Position numbers and translations under genes: made by a program. Below, piece after piece: positions 36,109-43,909 of a stretch of 64,000 nt of DNA (positions are counted from its first letter, which is position 1; every line of letters begins with the position of its first letter). Origin of the DNA: Gaiellasilicea sp963789355 (GTDB lineage Bacteria > Actinomycetota > Thermoleophilia > Gaiellales > Gaiellaceae); the NCBI GenBank assembly GCA_963789355.1, contig CAWBKK010000005.1, positions 124,001 through 188,000 on the forward strand, in the 5' to 3' direction. A model generated the notes under the pieces. It saw nothing but the letters and a program-made list of their open reading frames with translations, was not told where the DNA came from and searched no databases.

Positions 36109-37119
36109 CTACCGGGCCGGCTTCTTCGCGCGGGACGGCTGCACCCGCTTCGGCTCGCCCGGCATCTTCGGGAACTGCGGCGGATAGGGGGCCTCCCCCT
36201 CGCCGGCAGCCTCCTCGCGCTCGACCCACTCGAGCAGGACGCCGAGATCGCACACCGCCTCGTCGATCCCGGCCTGCACGTCGCCGAGCTCTGCGAAGCG
36301 CGCCGGCATCGTCGCGAGCGTGAAGTCCTCCGTCTCGACCTCAGGGAGCTCGTCCCAGGTCACGGGCGCCGAGACGGTCGCATCCGCCCTCCCCCGCACC
36401 GAGTACGCGGACGCGATCGTGCGGTCGCGGGCGTTCTGGTTGTAGTCGATGAAGACGCGCTCGCCGCGCTCCTCCTTCCACCAGGCGGTCGTGACGAGGT
36501 CGGAGCGCCGCTCGATCTCGCGGGCGAACGCGAGCGCGCAGCGGCGCACGACAGGAAACTCCCACCTCGGCTCGATCCGGCAGGCGACGTGGATGCCGCG
36601 GTTGCCGGAGGTCTTCGGCCAGCCCGTCCAGCCCATCTCCGCGAGCGTCTCGCGGACGACCGCGGCGACTCGCTTCGCATCCTCGAAGGACGTGCCGGGC
36701 TGCGGGTCGATGTCGATCCGGAGCTCGTCGGGACGATCGACGTCGGCGCGCCGCGACGGCCAGGGATGGAAATCGACGACGGCGAGGTTCGCGGCCCACG
36801 CGACCTGCGCCACCTCGGTGACGCAGAGCTCGTCCGCGTGGCGCCCGGACGGGAACGTCACGCGCGCCGCCTCGACCCATTCTGGCCGCTTCTCCGGCAC
36901 CCGCTTCTGGTAGATCATCTCGCCCTCCACCCCGTCCGGGAAGCGACGCAGCTGCGTCGGCCGCTCGTAGAGGGCGCGCACGATCCCCTCGCCGACGGAC
37001 AGGTAGTACTCGACGAGGTCGCGCTTCGTCTCCTGCCGCGCCGGAAAGAGCACCTTGTCCGGGTTCGTCACCTTGACGGTGCGATCGCCGATCTCGAGCT
37101 CGATGAAGGGGGACGCCAT
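36109..37119 (-). CDS. LigD polymerase/primase-domain protein
   Basis: 336 aa archaeo-eukaryotic-primase-type polymerase used in end joining. Seen: KVTNPDKVLFP, MIYQKRVPEKRPEWV, VDFHPWPSRRADVDRPDELR, catalytic RIDIDPQPG (Asp pair), KTSGNRGIHVACRI and FIDYNQNARDRTIASAYSVR. The C-terminal extension is short and Pro/Lys-rich. It stands alone, separated from the ligase by the PspC operon and on the other strand. ATG at 37119, 8 nt after TACGGT, fits the family N-terminus. Confidence 0.93.
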   Translation of the reverse strand: MASPFIELEIGDRTVKVTNPDKVLFPARQETKRDLVEYYLSVGEGIVRALYERPTQLRRFPDGVEGEMIYQKRVPEKRPEWVEAARVTFPSGRHADELCVTEVAQVAWAANLAVVDFHPWPSRRADVDRPDELRIDIDPQPGTSFEDAKRVAAVVRETLAEMGWTGWPKTSGNRGIHVACRIEPRWEFPVVRRCALAFAREIERRSDLVTTAWWKEERGERVFIDYNQNARDRTIASAYSVRGRADATVSAPVTWDELPEVETEDFTLATMPARFAELGDVQAGIDEAVCDLGVLLEWVEREEAAGEGEAPYPPQFPKMPGEPKRVQPSRAKKPAR

Positions 37120-37127
37120 TTGCGGGA

Positions 37128-37133
37128 ACCGTA
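37128..37133 (-). promoter_or_regulatory. -10 hexamer TACGGT of the LigD polymerase gene (leaderless type)
   Basis: Eight nt before the ATG at 37119 on the minus strand. Confidence 0.5.
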
Positions 37134-37193
37134 CCCCTGCGTGGTACGTTCGAGGCCGTTTTCGCAAACCGGGACACCAGAGGAGACAAGGGC

Positions 37194-38069
37194 ATGCGCA
37201 AGGTTCTGATTCCACTCGGCGTGGTCGCGCTCGCGATCGCGGCGGCGGCCGTCGGCGGCCGAGGCGAAGTGGCGGCTGCGGCACCCGCGAGCTGCGCCAA
37301 GGCCAACCTCGACCTCGTCAAGGACGGTCAGCTGACGATCGGCACCGACAACCCGGCCTTCCCGCCGTGGTTCGCCGGCGGCGAGACGAAGGGGCGGCCG
37401 TGGAAGATCAACGACCCGGCCAAGGGCAAGGGCTTCGAGCCGGCGGTCGCCTACGCAGTCGCGAAGCGGCTCGGCTTCGCGAGGAGCGAGGTCGTCTGGG
37501 TCTACTCGCCGTTCAACAAGACGATCGCGCCGGGCAGCAAGGCATTCGACTTCGCGATCAACCAGGTCTCCTACACGCCGCAGCGGGCGAAGGCGCTGGG
37601 CTTCAGCGCGGGCTACTACTTCGTCAACCAGTCGATCGTCGGCGTCAAGGGGAAGCCGATCTCCTCGACGCGCTCGATCGCGGGCCTGCGGCGCTACAAG
37701 CTCGGCGCGCAGCTCGGGACGACGAGTTACCAGTACATCGTCGCGAACATCAAGCCGAGCCGGTCGGTTGCGGTCTACGACACGAACGACGCGGCCGTCG
37801 CGGCGCTCAAGAACGGCCAGATCGACGGCCTCGTGGTCGACCTGCCGACGGCGTTCTACGTCACGGCGGTCCAAGTGCCGAACGGGAAGATCATCGGCCA
37901 GTTCCAGGCGAAGGGGACGCAGGAGCGCTTCGGAATGGTCTTCCGGAAGGGCAACCCGCTGGTCGGCTGCGTCAACAACGCGCTCGCGCAGATGAAGCGC
38001 ACGAACGTGCTGAAGCGGATCCAGCAGATCTGGCTCGCCAAGGTCACCGGCGCGCCGGTCCTCAAGTAG
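37194..38069 (+). CDS. Polar amino-acid ABC transporter, substrate-binding protein
   Basis: 291 aa with a signal peptide (VLIPLGVVALAIAAAAVGG). No lipobox is obvious; the first Cys is in APASCAKAN. Mature family features: LTIGTDNPAFPPWF, GFEPAVAYAVAKRLGF, FDFAINQVSYTPQRAKALGF and NGQIDGLVVDLPTA. It should bind an amino acid outside the membrane. Shine-Dalgarno GAGGAG. The TAG stop is followed in the same frame by the permease gene. Confidence 0.92.
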   Translation: MRKVLIPLGVVALAIAAAAVGGRGEVAAAAPASCAKANLDLVKDGQLTIGTDNPAFPPWFAGGETKGRPWKINDPAKGKGFEPAVAYAVAKRLGFARSEVVWVYSPFNKTIAPGSKAFDFAINQVSYTPQRAKALGFSAGYYFVNQSIVGVKGKPISSTRSIAGLRRYKLGAQLGTTSYQYIVANIKPSRSVAVYDTNDAAVAALKNGQIDGLVVDLPTAFYVTAVQVPNGKIIGQFQAKGTQERFGMVFRKGNPLVGCVNNALAQMKRTNVLKRIQQIWLAKVTGAPVLK

Positions 38070-38897
38070 CTGGGCCGAAGCTCGAAGATCCTCGGGGGTG
38101 GCGGCGCGGGTCGCGCCGTCACCCTCGCGCTCGTCTCGACGTTCGTCCTCTTCGCGGCGCTCGTCTACGGGATCACGCACGCCCCGAATTGGCCAGAGGT
38201 CAAGGCCGCCTTCTTCGACTGGGACGCATACCGCCGCTCCTTCCCGGGGATCTCGCGCGCGTTCCTCCTGAACGTGAAGATCTTCTGCATCGCCGAGGCG
38301 ATCATCCTCGTCACGGCGCTCGCCCTCGCCGTCCTCCGCAGTCTCCCCGGCCCCGTCTTCTTCCCCGTCCGAATGCTCGCGATCGCCTACGCCGATTTCT
38401 TCCGCGGCGTCCCGACGATCCTCGTGATTGCACTGCTCGGCTTCGGTGCGCCGGCGCTCGCGATCGAGGGAGTCCCGACCTCGACCACGTTCTGGGGCGT
38501 CGTCTCGCTCGTCCTCATCTACACCGCTTACGTGTCCGAGGTCTACCGCGCGGGGATCGAGTCGGTGCATCCAAGCCAGGAGGCGGCAGCGCGCTCGCTC
38601 GGGTTGACCCGCGGCCAGGCGCTCGCGGCCGTCGTGCTCCCGCAGGCCGTACGGCGCGTGATCCCGCCGCTCCTGAACGACTTCATCGGCCTGCAGAAGG
38701 ACACGGCGCTCGTGGGGATCGTCGGCGCGGTCGAGGCGTTCAAGCAGGCGCAGATCGAAGTCTCGGCCGACTTCAACTTCACCCACTACCTCGTCGCCGC
38801 GACGCTCTTCGTCGCGATCACGATCCCGCTCGCGCGCTTCACCGACTGGCTCGTCGCCCGCGACCGGCGCAAGCGACAAGCGGGGAGCCTCGTGTGA
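38070..38897 (+). CDS. Polar amino-acid ABC transporter, permease
   Basis: Up to 275 aa. Membrane segments include VTLALVSTFVLFAALVYGI, AEAIILVTALALAVL and ILVIALLGFGAPALA; the EAA loop reads EAAARSLGLTRGQALAAVVLPQ, which contacts the ATPase. The frame is open directly from the TAG stop of the binding protein, and the first possible start is CTG at 38070. No ATG, GTG or TTG lies before the first membrane helix. So either CTG is used or the stop is a substitution within a fused binding-protein/permease gene. Overlaps the ATPase gene by 4 nt. Confidence 0.85.
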   Translation: MGRSSKILGGGGAGRAVTLALVSTFVLFAALVYGITHAPNWPEVKAAFFDWDAYRRSFPGISRAFLLNVKIFCIAEAIILVTALALAVLRSLPGPVFFPVRMLAIAYADFFRGVPTILVIALLGFGAPALAIEGVPTSTTFWGVVSLVLIYTAYVSEVYRAGIESVHPSQEAAARSLGLTRGQALAAVVLPQAVRRVIPPLLNDFIGLQKDTALVGIVGAVEAFKQAQIEVSADFNFTHYLVAATLFVAITIPLARFTDWLVARDRRKRQAGSLV

Positions 38898-39631
38898 TCG
38901 AGATCGTCAACGTCTCGAAGCGGTTCGGCAAGAACGAGGTGCTGCGCGGGATCGACCTCGACGTCGCCGAGCACGAGGTCGTCTGCCTGATCGGCGCGTC
39001 GGGCTCGGGAAAGTCGACATTGCTCCGCTGCGTCAACCTGCTCGAGCCGGTCGACGAGGGTCGGATCGTCGTCGCCGGGGAGGAGATCACGGCGCGCGGC
39101 GTCGACGTCAACCGGATCCGCCGCGGGATCGGGATCGTCTTCCAGGCGTACAACCTCTTCCCGCACATGAGCGTGCTCGAGAACGTGACGCTCGGGCCGC
39201 GCAAGGCGCTCGGGCTCTCCCGCCGCGAGGCGGGCGAGCAGGCGACCGAGCTGCTAGCCCGCTTCGGTCTCGGGGACAAGCGCGACGACTACCCCGACCG
39301 GCTCTCCGGAGGACAGCAGCAGCGGGTCGCGATCGTGCGCGCGCTCGCGATGCGGCCCGAGGTGATGCTGCTCGACGAGGTGACGAGCGCGCTCGACCCC
39401 GAGCTCGTCGCCGAGGTGCTGCGCGTGATCCGCGAGCTCGCCGAGGGCGGGATGACGATGCTGATCGCGACCCACGAGATGGGCTTCGCGCGCGACATCG
39501 CCAGCCGAGTCTGCTTCCTCGACGCCGGCGTCATCCTCGAGGAGGGACCGCCGGCCCGGATCTTCAGCTCCCCGGAGCAGCCGCGGACGCGCCAGTTCCT
39601 GGATCGGATCATCGAAGCGGGACGCTTGTAG
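38894..39631 (+). CDS. Polar amino-acid ABC transporter, ATP-binding protein
   Basis: 245 aa. Walker A IGASGSGKSTLLRCVNLLEP, Q-loop GIVFQAYNLFPHM, signature LSGGQQQRVAIVRALAM, Walker B VMLLDEVTSALDPE and H-loop ATHEMGFARDIASRV: a complete GlnQ-type subunit. GTG start overlaps the permease stop (GTGA). Completes a three-gene importer for a polar amino acid. Confidence 0.95.
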   Translation: MIEIVNVSKRFGKNEVLRGIDLDVAEHEVVCLIGASGSGKSTLLRCVNLLEPVDEGRIVVAGEEITARGVDVNRIRRGIGIVFQAYNLFPHMSVLENVTLGPRKALGLSRREAGEQATELLARFGLGDKRDDYPDRLSGGQQQRVAIVRALAMRPEVMLLDEVTSALDPELVAEVLRVIRELAEGGMTMLIATHEMGFARDIASRVCFLDAGVILEEGPPARIFSSPEQPRTRQFLDRIIEAGRL

Positions 39632-39634
39632 GCC

Positions 39635-39640
39635 TACAAT
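39635..39640 (+). promoter_or_regulatory. -10 hexamer TACAAT of groES (leaderless type)
   Basis: Six nt before the GTG at 39647; the closest match to TATAAT among these sites. Confidence 0.6.
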
Positions 39641-39646
39641 TCGAGC

Positions 39647-39940
39647 GTGCTCGAGAACAACACGACCACCGACGTGACGCTGGAGCCGCTGGACGACTGG
39701 ATCGTCGTCGAGCCGCTCGACGACTCGGAAACGGCGAGCGGCCTGATCGTCCCGATCAACGAGGGCGCGCAGACGCGCCAGGCGATCGTGGCGGCGGTCG
39801 GGCCCGACGTCGAGTCGATCGATCCCGGCGACAAGGTCCTCTTCCCGCGCGAGGCCGGCTACGAGGTTCGGCTCGCGCGCTCCGCCCACCGCGTCCGCCT
39901 GCTCAAGCGCGAGGACCTGCTCGCCCGCATCCACGACTAG
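39647..39940 (+). CDS. groES: Co-chaperonin GroES
   Basis: 97 aa. LEPLDDWIVVEPLDDSETAS, GLIVPINEGAQTRQAIVAAV, GDKVLFPREAGYEVRL and KREDLLARIHD cover the whole 10-kDa chaperonin fold, including a mobile loop. It would cap a GroEL ring, but no groEL follows, unlike the usual groESL operon. GTG start and leaderless pattern. Confidence 0.93.
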   Translation: MLENNTTTDVTLEPLDDWIVVEPLDDSETASGLIVPINEGAQTRQAIVAAVGPDVESIDPGDKVLFPREAGYEVRLARSAHRVRLLKREDLLARIHD

Positions 39941-39978
39941 CCACCAGCTCTTCGCGCCACGTTCCTTGCGCAAGTAGT

Positions 39979-40023
39979 ACGAGGCGGGAGCGATCCGCCG
40001 CATGGATCGAGCCCCCGCCTCGT
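39979..40023 (+). terminator. Intrinsic terminator after groES
   Basis: ACGAGGCGGG and CCCGCCTCGT pair as an outer stem, with CGATCC/GGATCG pairing inside; followed by TTGAG. Between this hairpin and the tRNA-Ser terminator at 40290 (about 265 bp) I see no gene or element. Confidence 0.75.
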
Positions 40024-40289
40024 TTGAGCCCGTCGCCCCGCCGCCCGGGGCTACGAACTAGTAAGGCCATCCTGGTCGACGCGGCCGCTTGATTCCATCC
40101 CTCAGGCTGAGTTGACCGCGCTACTTCACTTGAACGAGGGATTCGGCGCGTCTGCTCCCCGGACGATGAACTGATCATCAAGCTCAGCAACGTGGGAAGC
40201 CGCAGCCCACCGTGCCGAGTCTCGAAAGACCGTGAGAGGCGCATTTCCCAGTGCCGGCTCGCGGTCTTTCGCACGTCTGGAGACAGAAA

Positions 40290-40320
40290 CCAAGAAGGCC
40301 CGCCGCCCGCGGGCCTTCTT
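40290..40320 (-). terminator. Terminator of the tRNA-Ser(CGA) gene
   Basis: CAAGAAGGCCCG and CGGGCCTTCTTG form a 12-bp stem with a 7-nt loop, starting 9 nt beyond the tRNA 3' end on the minus strand. Confidence 0.75.
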
Positions 40321-40328
40321 GCTTCCAG

Positions 40329-40417
40329 CGGAGAGGGAGGGATTTGAACCCTCGACACGCCTAACGACGCGTAACGGTTTTCGAGACCGCCGCATTCGAC
40401 CGCTCTGCCACCTCTCC
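40329..40417 (-). tRNA. tRNA-Ser (anticodon CGA)
   Basis: Read on the minus strand: acceptor GGAGAGG/CCTCTCC with discriminator G, anticodon loop CTCGAAA with CGA, long variable arm with ACGCG/CGTGT-type pairing and T loop TTCAAAT. 89 nt, class II fold. Reads UCG. CCA is not encoded. Confidence 0.93.
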
Positions 40418-40493
40418 GAGCGACGGACAGCGTAGCGTCCCGCCGGAGGCGGCTCCGCCTGCCGCAGGCGGGGCCGGGTCACGGACGCGAGAG

Positions 40494-40584
40494 CGGAGAA
40501 GGAGGGATTCGAACCCTCGACGCAGGTTTATACCCACGTAACGCCTTAGCAGGGCGCCGCCTTCAGCCACTCGGCCACTTCTCC
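40494..40584 (-). tRNA. tRNA-Ser (anticodon GCT)
   Basis: Acceptor GGAGAAG/CTTCTCC with discriminator G, anticodon loop CTGCTAA with GCT, long variable arm and T loop TTCGAAT. 91 nt, class II. Reads AGC and AGU. CCA not encoded. Confidence 0.93.
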
Positions 40585-40707
40585 GGGACGGCCATGGTAT
40601 CGCACCGTTCCGGCCGGAAATCCCCCTTCGGAGGCATGACCGGAAGCGCCGTCGGCACGACCATGCGACTGCCGGATTTCCCCCTTCACTTCCCCCGGCA
40701 CCTGCGG

Positions 40708-40741
40708 CGCCCGTTTTCTGCGGCAACAGAGAGCGGGCGCT
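40708..40741. other. GC-rich hairpin of unclear role
   Basis: GCGCCCG and CGGGCGC pair around a 20-nt centre; on the plus strand TTCGCTTTTG follows. It lies between a tRNA-Ser gene and the small gene at 40794, and its direction of action is unclear. Confidence 0.35.
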
Positions 40742-40793
40742 TCGCTTTTGGGCTCCTCGACCGTAACCCGAGCCTCAAGGTCTGGCTGCGGGA

Positions 40794-41069
40794 ATGCCGA
40801 AACAAAGGGGCATCGGCGTCGCCGTTACCGAACCCATCTCTCCGGAGCTCGCGCTCGTCTGCCCTGAACTGCGCCGACGGGCCCTCGAGCTCCTCCCGGA
40901 TCTCGATCCGGACGCGCTGTTCGTGGTCGAACCGGCGCCCGCCCGCGAGAGGTCGCCGCTGCCGCTCGCACTCGCCGCGTACACGACCGAGGCGCTTCTG
41001 GTCGGAGCGCTGCGAGCCGCGGCCGTGACCGCAGTGATCGCCGGGACGGCCTTCTTCCTTTCGTGGTGA
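40794..41069 (+). CDS. Small protein with C-terminal membrane helix
   Basis: 91 aa, not recognised by name. Middle: ISPELALVCPELRRRALELL then PDLDPDALFVVEPAP; C-terminal part: LPLALAAYTTEALLVGALRA, AAVTAVIAGTAFFLSW with one or two hydrophobic helices. It is the only protein gene within the three tRNA-Ser cluster and runs against them. The start is the first ATG in frame; there is no clear Shine-Dalgarno site. Confidence 0.65.
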   Translation: MPKQRGIGVAVTEPISPELALVCPELRRRALELLPDLDPDALFVVEPAPARERSPLPLALAAYTTEALLVGALRAAAVTAVIAGTAFFLSW

Positions 41070-41078
41070 AGACGCGGC

Positions 41079-41110
41079 GGCGGAGCAGGATCTGCTCCCG
41101 CAGATCCCGC
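41079..41110. terminator. Bidirectional terminator
   Basis: GGAGCAGGATCTGC and GCAGATCCCGCTCC form a 14-bp stem with one mismatch and a TCCC loop, between the convergent small gene and tRNA-Ser(GGA). Confidence 0.65.
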
Positions 41111-41124
41111 TCCTGCGCAGGCAG

Positions 41125-41213
41125 CGGAGAGGGCGGGATTTGAACCCGCGACACGCCTTTCGACGCGTACGCGATTTCCAGTCGCGCTCCTTCGGCCGCT
41201 CGGACACCTCTCC
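41125..41213 (-). tRNA. tRNA-Ser (anticodon GGA)
   Basis: Acceptor GGAGAGG/CCTCTCC with discriminator G, anticodon stem GCGAC-type with loop CTGGAAA, long variable arm and T loop TTCAAAT. 89 nt. Reads UCC and UCU. Third tRNA-Ser within 900 bp. Confidence 0.93.
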
Positions 41214-41240
41214 GGGCGCGGCACAGGGTATCGAGGAGTG

Positions 41241-41807
41241 CTACTGAGTGGACTCGACGACGTACGCGGCCACGTCCTGGATCTGCTGCTCGTCGAGCGA
41301 CTCCGAGAACGCCGGCATCCCGCCGAGGCCGTTCGTGACGCGGTCGACCACGAGCTCCTGATCGGGTTGGCTCTCGTCGAGGTTCGGCCCGATCTCGCCG
41401 GAGGAGCCGGCCGCCTCGAGCGTGTGACAGCCTCCGCAACCGGACGACGCGAAGATCGCTTCGCCGGCGGCCGCGTCGCCCTCCGACTCACCGGGGGCGG
41501 ATTCGGTGGGGGCGCTCTCCGTGGGAGCGGTCTCCGTCGTCGTCGGCTCCTCACCCGTCTCGCTCCCGTGCGTCTCCGTGGCCTCGGCCCCATGGGCCTC
41601 TTCCTCCTCCTTCGCAAAGAAGACGACGCCCGCCATGGTCCCGATGAAGAGCAGCGTCGTCACGAGCACGAAGAGGCCGAGCCGATTCCCGGGAAAGTTC
41701 GGGTCGCGGCGCGGGAAGACGAACGACGAGAGCAGCGCGAAGACGATGAACGCGCCGGCGAGGGCGCCGAGCCCGATCTTGCCCCCCGTGGTGATCGCGA
41801 GCAGCAC
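41241..41807 (-). CDS. Membrane-anchored c-type cytochrome
   Basis: 188 aa. Two N-terminal hydrophobic segments (ALAGAFIVFALLSSFVF; LFVLVTTLLFIGTMAGVVFF), a low-complexity Glu/Thr/Ser/Pro linker (about residues 66-108), then a mono-heme cytochrome c domain with CGGCH (124-128) and the probable axial Met in GGMPAF (164). It would face outside the cytoplasmic membrane and pass electrons. No oxidase genes are adjacent. Confidence 0.9.
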   Translation of the reverse strand: MLLAITTGGKIGLGALAGAFIVFALLSSFVFPRRDPNFPGNRLGLFVLVTTLLFIGTMAGVVFFAKEEEEAHGAEATETHGSETGEEPTTTETAPTESAPTESAPGESEGDAAAGEAIFASSGCGGCHTLEAAGSSGEIGPNLDESQPDQELVVDRVTNGLGGMPAFSESLDEQQIQDVAAYVVESTQ

Positions 41808-41861
41808 GGGCCGGAACCTATCAAGTGGCCGACTCGCGGCTAGCGGTTCCTGGGGGCCCGA

Positions 41862-41903
41862 GGCTGCGCCGGAGGCCGGCTCCGCCGGCCGGGAGGCGCA
41901 GCC
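41862..41903 (-). terminator. GC hairpin downstream of clpS
   Basis: GGCTGCGCC pairs with GGCGCAGCC around further GGCCGG-type self-complementary sequence. It lies just past the clpS stop on the minus strand. Confidence 0.6.
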
Positions 41904-41915
41904 GGCCAGGGATCG

Positions 41916-42215
41916 CTAGACGCGCTCGAGCGGGGCCATCGTGAGGCCGAGGTCCTTGAGCTGTTCCCAGTAGAGCTCGGCCCGCTCCTTGTGCCCCGAC
42001 CAGACGACGGCGCGGCCGCTCGAATGGATCCGGTTGGCGAGGCTCATGCCCTGGTCGAAGCCGACACCGGGCAGCACCGACGAGAGCGCAAAGGCAACGC
42101 CGTCGAAGGTGTTGTGGTCGTCGTTGAGGACGATCACCCGCCACGGCGTGTCGAGATCGCCGCCCGGATCGCCGGCACGCGGCTTCCGAACCGGTGTCAC
42201 GGTCGCCGGGCCCAT
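41916..42215 (-). CDS. clpS: ATP-dependent Clp protease adaptor ClpS
   Basis: 99 aa. Core WRVIVLNDDHNTFDGVAFAL carries the Asp/Asn pocket that binds N-degron residues; LPGVGFDQGMSLANRIHSSG and AVVWSGHKERAELYWEQLKD are the ClpA/C-contacting surface. The ATG at 42215 is preferred over an upstream one because TACCGT lies 8 nt before it and the family N-terminus is short and variable. Divergent from an aminopeptidase gene, a plausible partner in peptide breakdown. Confidence 0.92.
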   Translation of the reverse strand: MGPATVTPVRKPRAGDPGGDLDTPWRVIVLNDDHNTFDGVAFALSSVLPGVGFDQGMSLANRIHSSGRAVVWSGHKERAELYWEQLKDLGLTMAPLERV

Positions 42216-42223
42216 CGCGGAGG

Positions 42224-42247
42224 ACGGTAGCAACGGCGAGATAGGCT
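42224..42247. promoter_or_regulatory. Divergent leaderless promoters of clpS and aminopeptidase
   Basis: Within 40 bp between the two start codons, TACCGT (minus strand, 42224-42229) is 8 nt from the clpS ATG and TAGGCT (plus strand, 42242-42247) is 8 nt from the aminopeptidase ATG. Confidence 0.55.
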
Positions 42248-42255
42248 TCTCCGCC

Positions 42256-43473
42256 ATGAGTCCGGAAGAGCGACTCGAGCGCTATGCCCGCCTCGCCGTC
42301 GAGGTCGGGTCGAACGTGGGCGAGGGCCAGGTCGTCTGGGTGATCGCGCTCCCCGAGCACGCACCGCTGGCGCGCGCGGTCGCCCGGATCGCGTACGAGA
42401 ACGGGGCGCGGTACGTCGACGTCGACTACAGCGACCAGCACGTCCGCCGGGCGCGGATCGAGCTCGCCGGCGAGGACACGCTCGGCTGGACGCCTCCCTG
42501 GACGCTCGCGAAGGTCGACCACATCGCCGAGCAGCGCGGCGCTCTGATCCAGATCGTCGGCGACCCGGAGCCGGAGCTCCTGGCCGACCTCGACGGCGCC
42601 CGCGTCGGCAAGACGCGGATGAAGGAGCTGGCGGAGCGCTACGTCAAGGCGACGAATCAGCGCCTGATCAACTGGGCGATCGTCGCGTATCCGAACGAGG
42701 GCTGGGCGACCTCCGTCTTCGGCGAGCCCGACGTGGAGCGCCTCTGGGACGCCGTCGCCGACGCGACCCGTCTGAACGAGCCCGATCCGGTCGAGGCGTG
42801 GCGCGCTCACATCGGCACGCTGGTCGAGCGCGCGGAGCAGCTGAATCGGCGGAGGTTCGACAGCGTCCGCTTTCGGGGCTCCGGGACGGATTTCACCGTC
42901 GGCCTGATCCCCGGTGCGAACTGGTGCACCGCTCTCGACGAGACGGTCGACGGCCGCCGCCACGTCGTCAACATGCCGACGGAAGAGGTGTTCACGAGCC
43001 CGGATCGCCGTCGCACGGAAGGCGTCGTCCGCTCGACGAAGCCGCTGGCGCTCTCGGGCAACGTCGTCCGCGACCTCGAGCTCCGCTTCGAGGGCGGCCG
43101 CGTGGTCGAGGTGAACGCGAGCTCGGGCGCCGACCTGATCCGCGAGCAGATCCGTCAAGACGAGAACGCCTGCATGCTCGGCGAGGTCGCCCTCGTCGAC
43201 GGCGACTCCCGCGTCGGCCGCTCCGGCCTCGTCTTCCTGAACACCCTCTTCGACGAGAACGCGAGCTGTCACATCGCCTACGGCGCCGGCATCCTCGACG
43301 CGATCCCGGACGGCGACGGCAAGAGCGAGTCCGAGCTGGAGGAGCTCGGGTTCAACACCTCCACGATCCACACCGACTTCATGATCGGCGGCCCGGACAT
43401 CGAGGTCGACGGGATCGCGACTGACGGGTCGGCGGTGCCGATCCTCCGCGAGGACGTGTGGCAGCTCAGCTGA
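42256..43473 (+). CDS. Aminopeptidase, M29 family
   Basis: 405 aa. Metal-dependent exopeptidase of the AmpS/thermophilic M29 type. Seen: RYARLAVEVGSNVGEGQVVW, PNEGWATSVFGEPD, LPGANW-like LIPGANWCTALDE, NMPTEEVFTSPDRRRTEGVV (metal-binding Glu region), GEVALVDGDSRVG, NTLFDENASCHIAYGAG, and the C-terminal HTDFMIGGPDIEVDG. The full family length is present. Overlaps the GFA gene by 16 nt. Confidence 0.93.
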   Translation: MSPEERLERYARLAVEVGSNVGEGQVVWVIALPEHAPLARAVARIAYENGARYVDVDYSDQHVRRARIELAGEDTLGWTPPWTLAKVDHIAEQRGALIQIVGDPEPELLADLDGARVGKTRMKELAERYVKATNQRLINWAIVAYPNEGWATSVFGEPDVERLWDAVADATRLNEPDPVEAWRAHIGTLVERAEQLNRRRFDSVRFRGSGTDFTVGLIPGANWCTALDETVDGRRHVVNMPTEEVFTSPDRRRTEGVVRSTKPLALSGNVVRDLELRFEGGRVVEVNASSGADLIREQIRQDENACMLGEVALVDGDSRVGRSGLVFLNTLFDENASCHIAYGAGILDAIPDGDGKSESELEELGFNTSTIHTDFMIGGPDIEVDGIATDGSAVPILREDVWQLS

Positions 43474-43862
43474 CCGGCGGCTGCGGGTGCGGCGCCGTCC
43501 GCTTCGAGGTCGACGAGCCGTTCGTCTCCGCGAACTACTGCCATTGCACCCGCTGCCAGCGGCGAACCGGCACGGCCGCCTCGGCCAACGGCCGCATCGC
43601 GCCGGGCTCGTTCCAGCTCGTCGCAGGCGAGGAGCACCTGCGCTCGTGGGCGCCCGCAGGAGGAGCAGAGAAGGTCTTCTGCGGCGTCTGCGGATCGGCG
43701 GTCTTCAGCCGCCATGCCGGAGAGGTGCTCGGCGTCCGCCTCGGCGGCATCGACGGCGACCCGGGGATCGCGCCGCAGTGGCGCCAGTACGTCGCCTACG
43801 CCGCGAGCTGGGAGGAGATCCCGGACGACGGGCTCCCGCGCTACCCCGACGGCAAGAGCTAA
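43458..43862 (+). CDS. GFA-family zinc protein (glutathione-dependent formaldehyde-activating-like)
   Basis: 134 aa. Zinc-binding Cys pattern: GGCGCGAVRFEV, NYCHCTRCQRRTG and KVFCGVCGSAVFS, with the usual beta-tent fold length. Despite the family name, most members have no shown glutathione or formaldehyde role. GTG start lies inside the end of the aminopeptidase gene. Confidence 0.88.
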   Translation: MAAQLTGGCGCGAVRFEVDEPFVSANYCHCTRCQRRTGTAASANGRIAPGSFQLVAGEEHLRSWAPAGGAEKVFCGVCGSAVFSRHAGEVLGVRLGGIDGDPGIAPQWRQYVAYAASWEEIPDDGLPRYPDGKS

Positions 43863-43909
43863 CGCCCGGTCGCGCGCTCCGTCGTTGTGCTGCTTCAGCG
43901 GGGGGCGTT

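Noticed and set aside
37068..38879. A 603-codon minus-strand open frame opposite the ABC transporter
   Set aside because: Shadow of the binding-protein and permease genes, which have complete family motifs on the plus strand.
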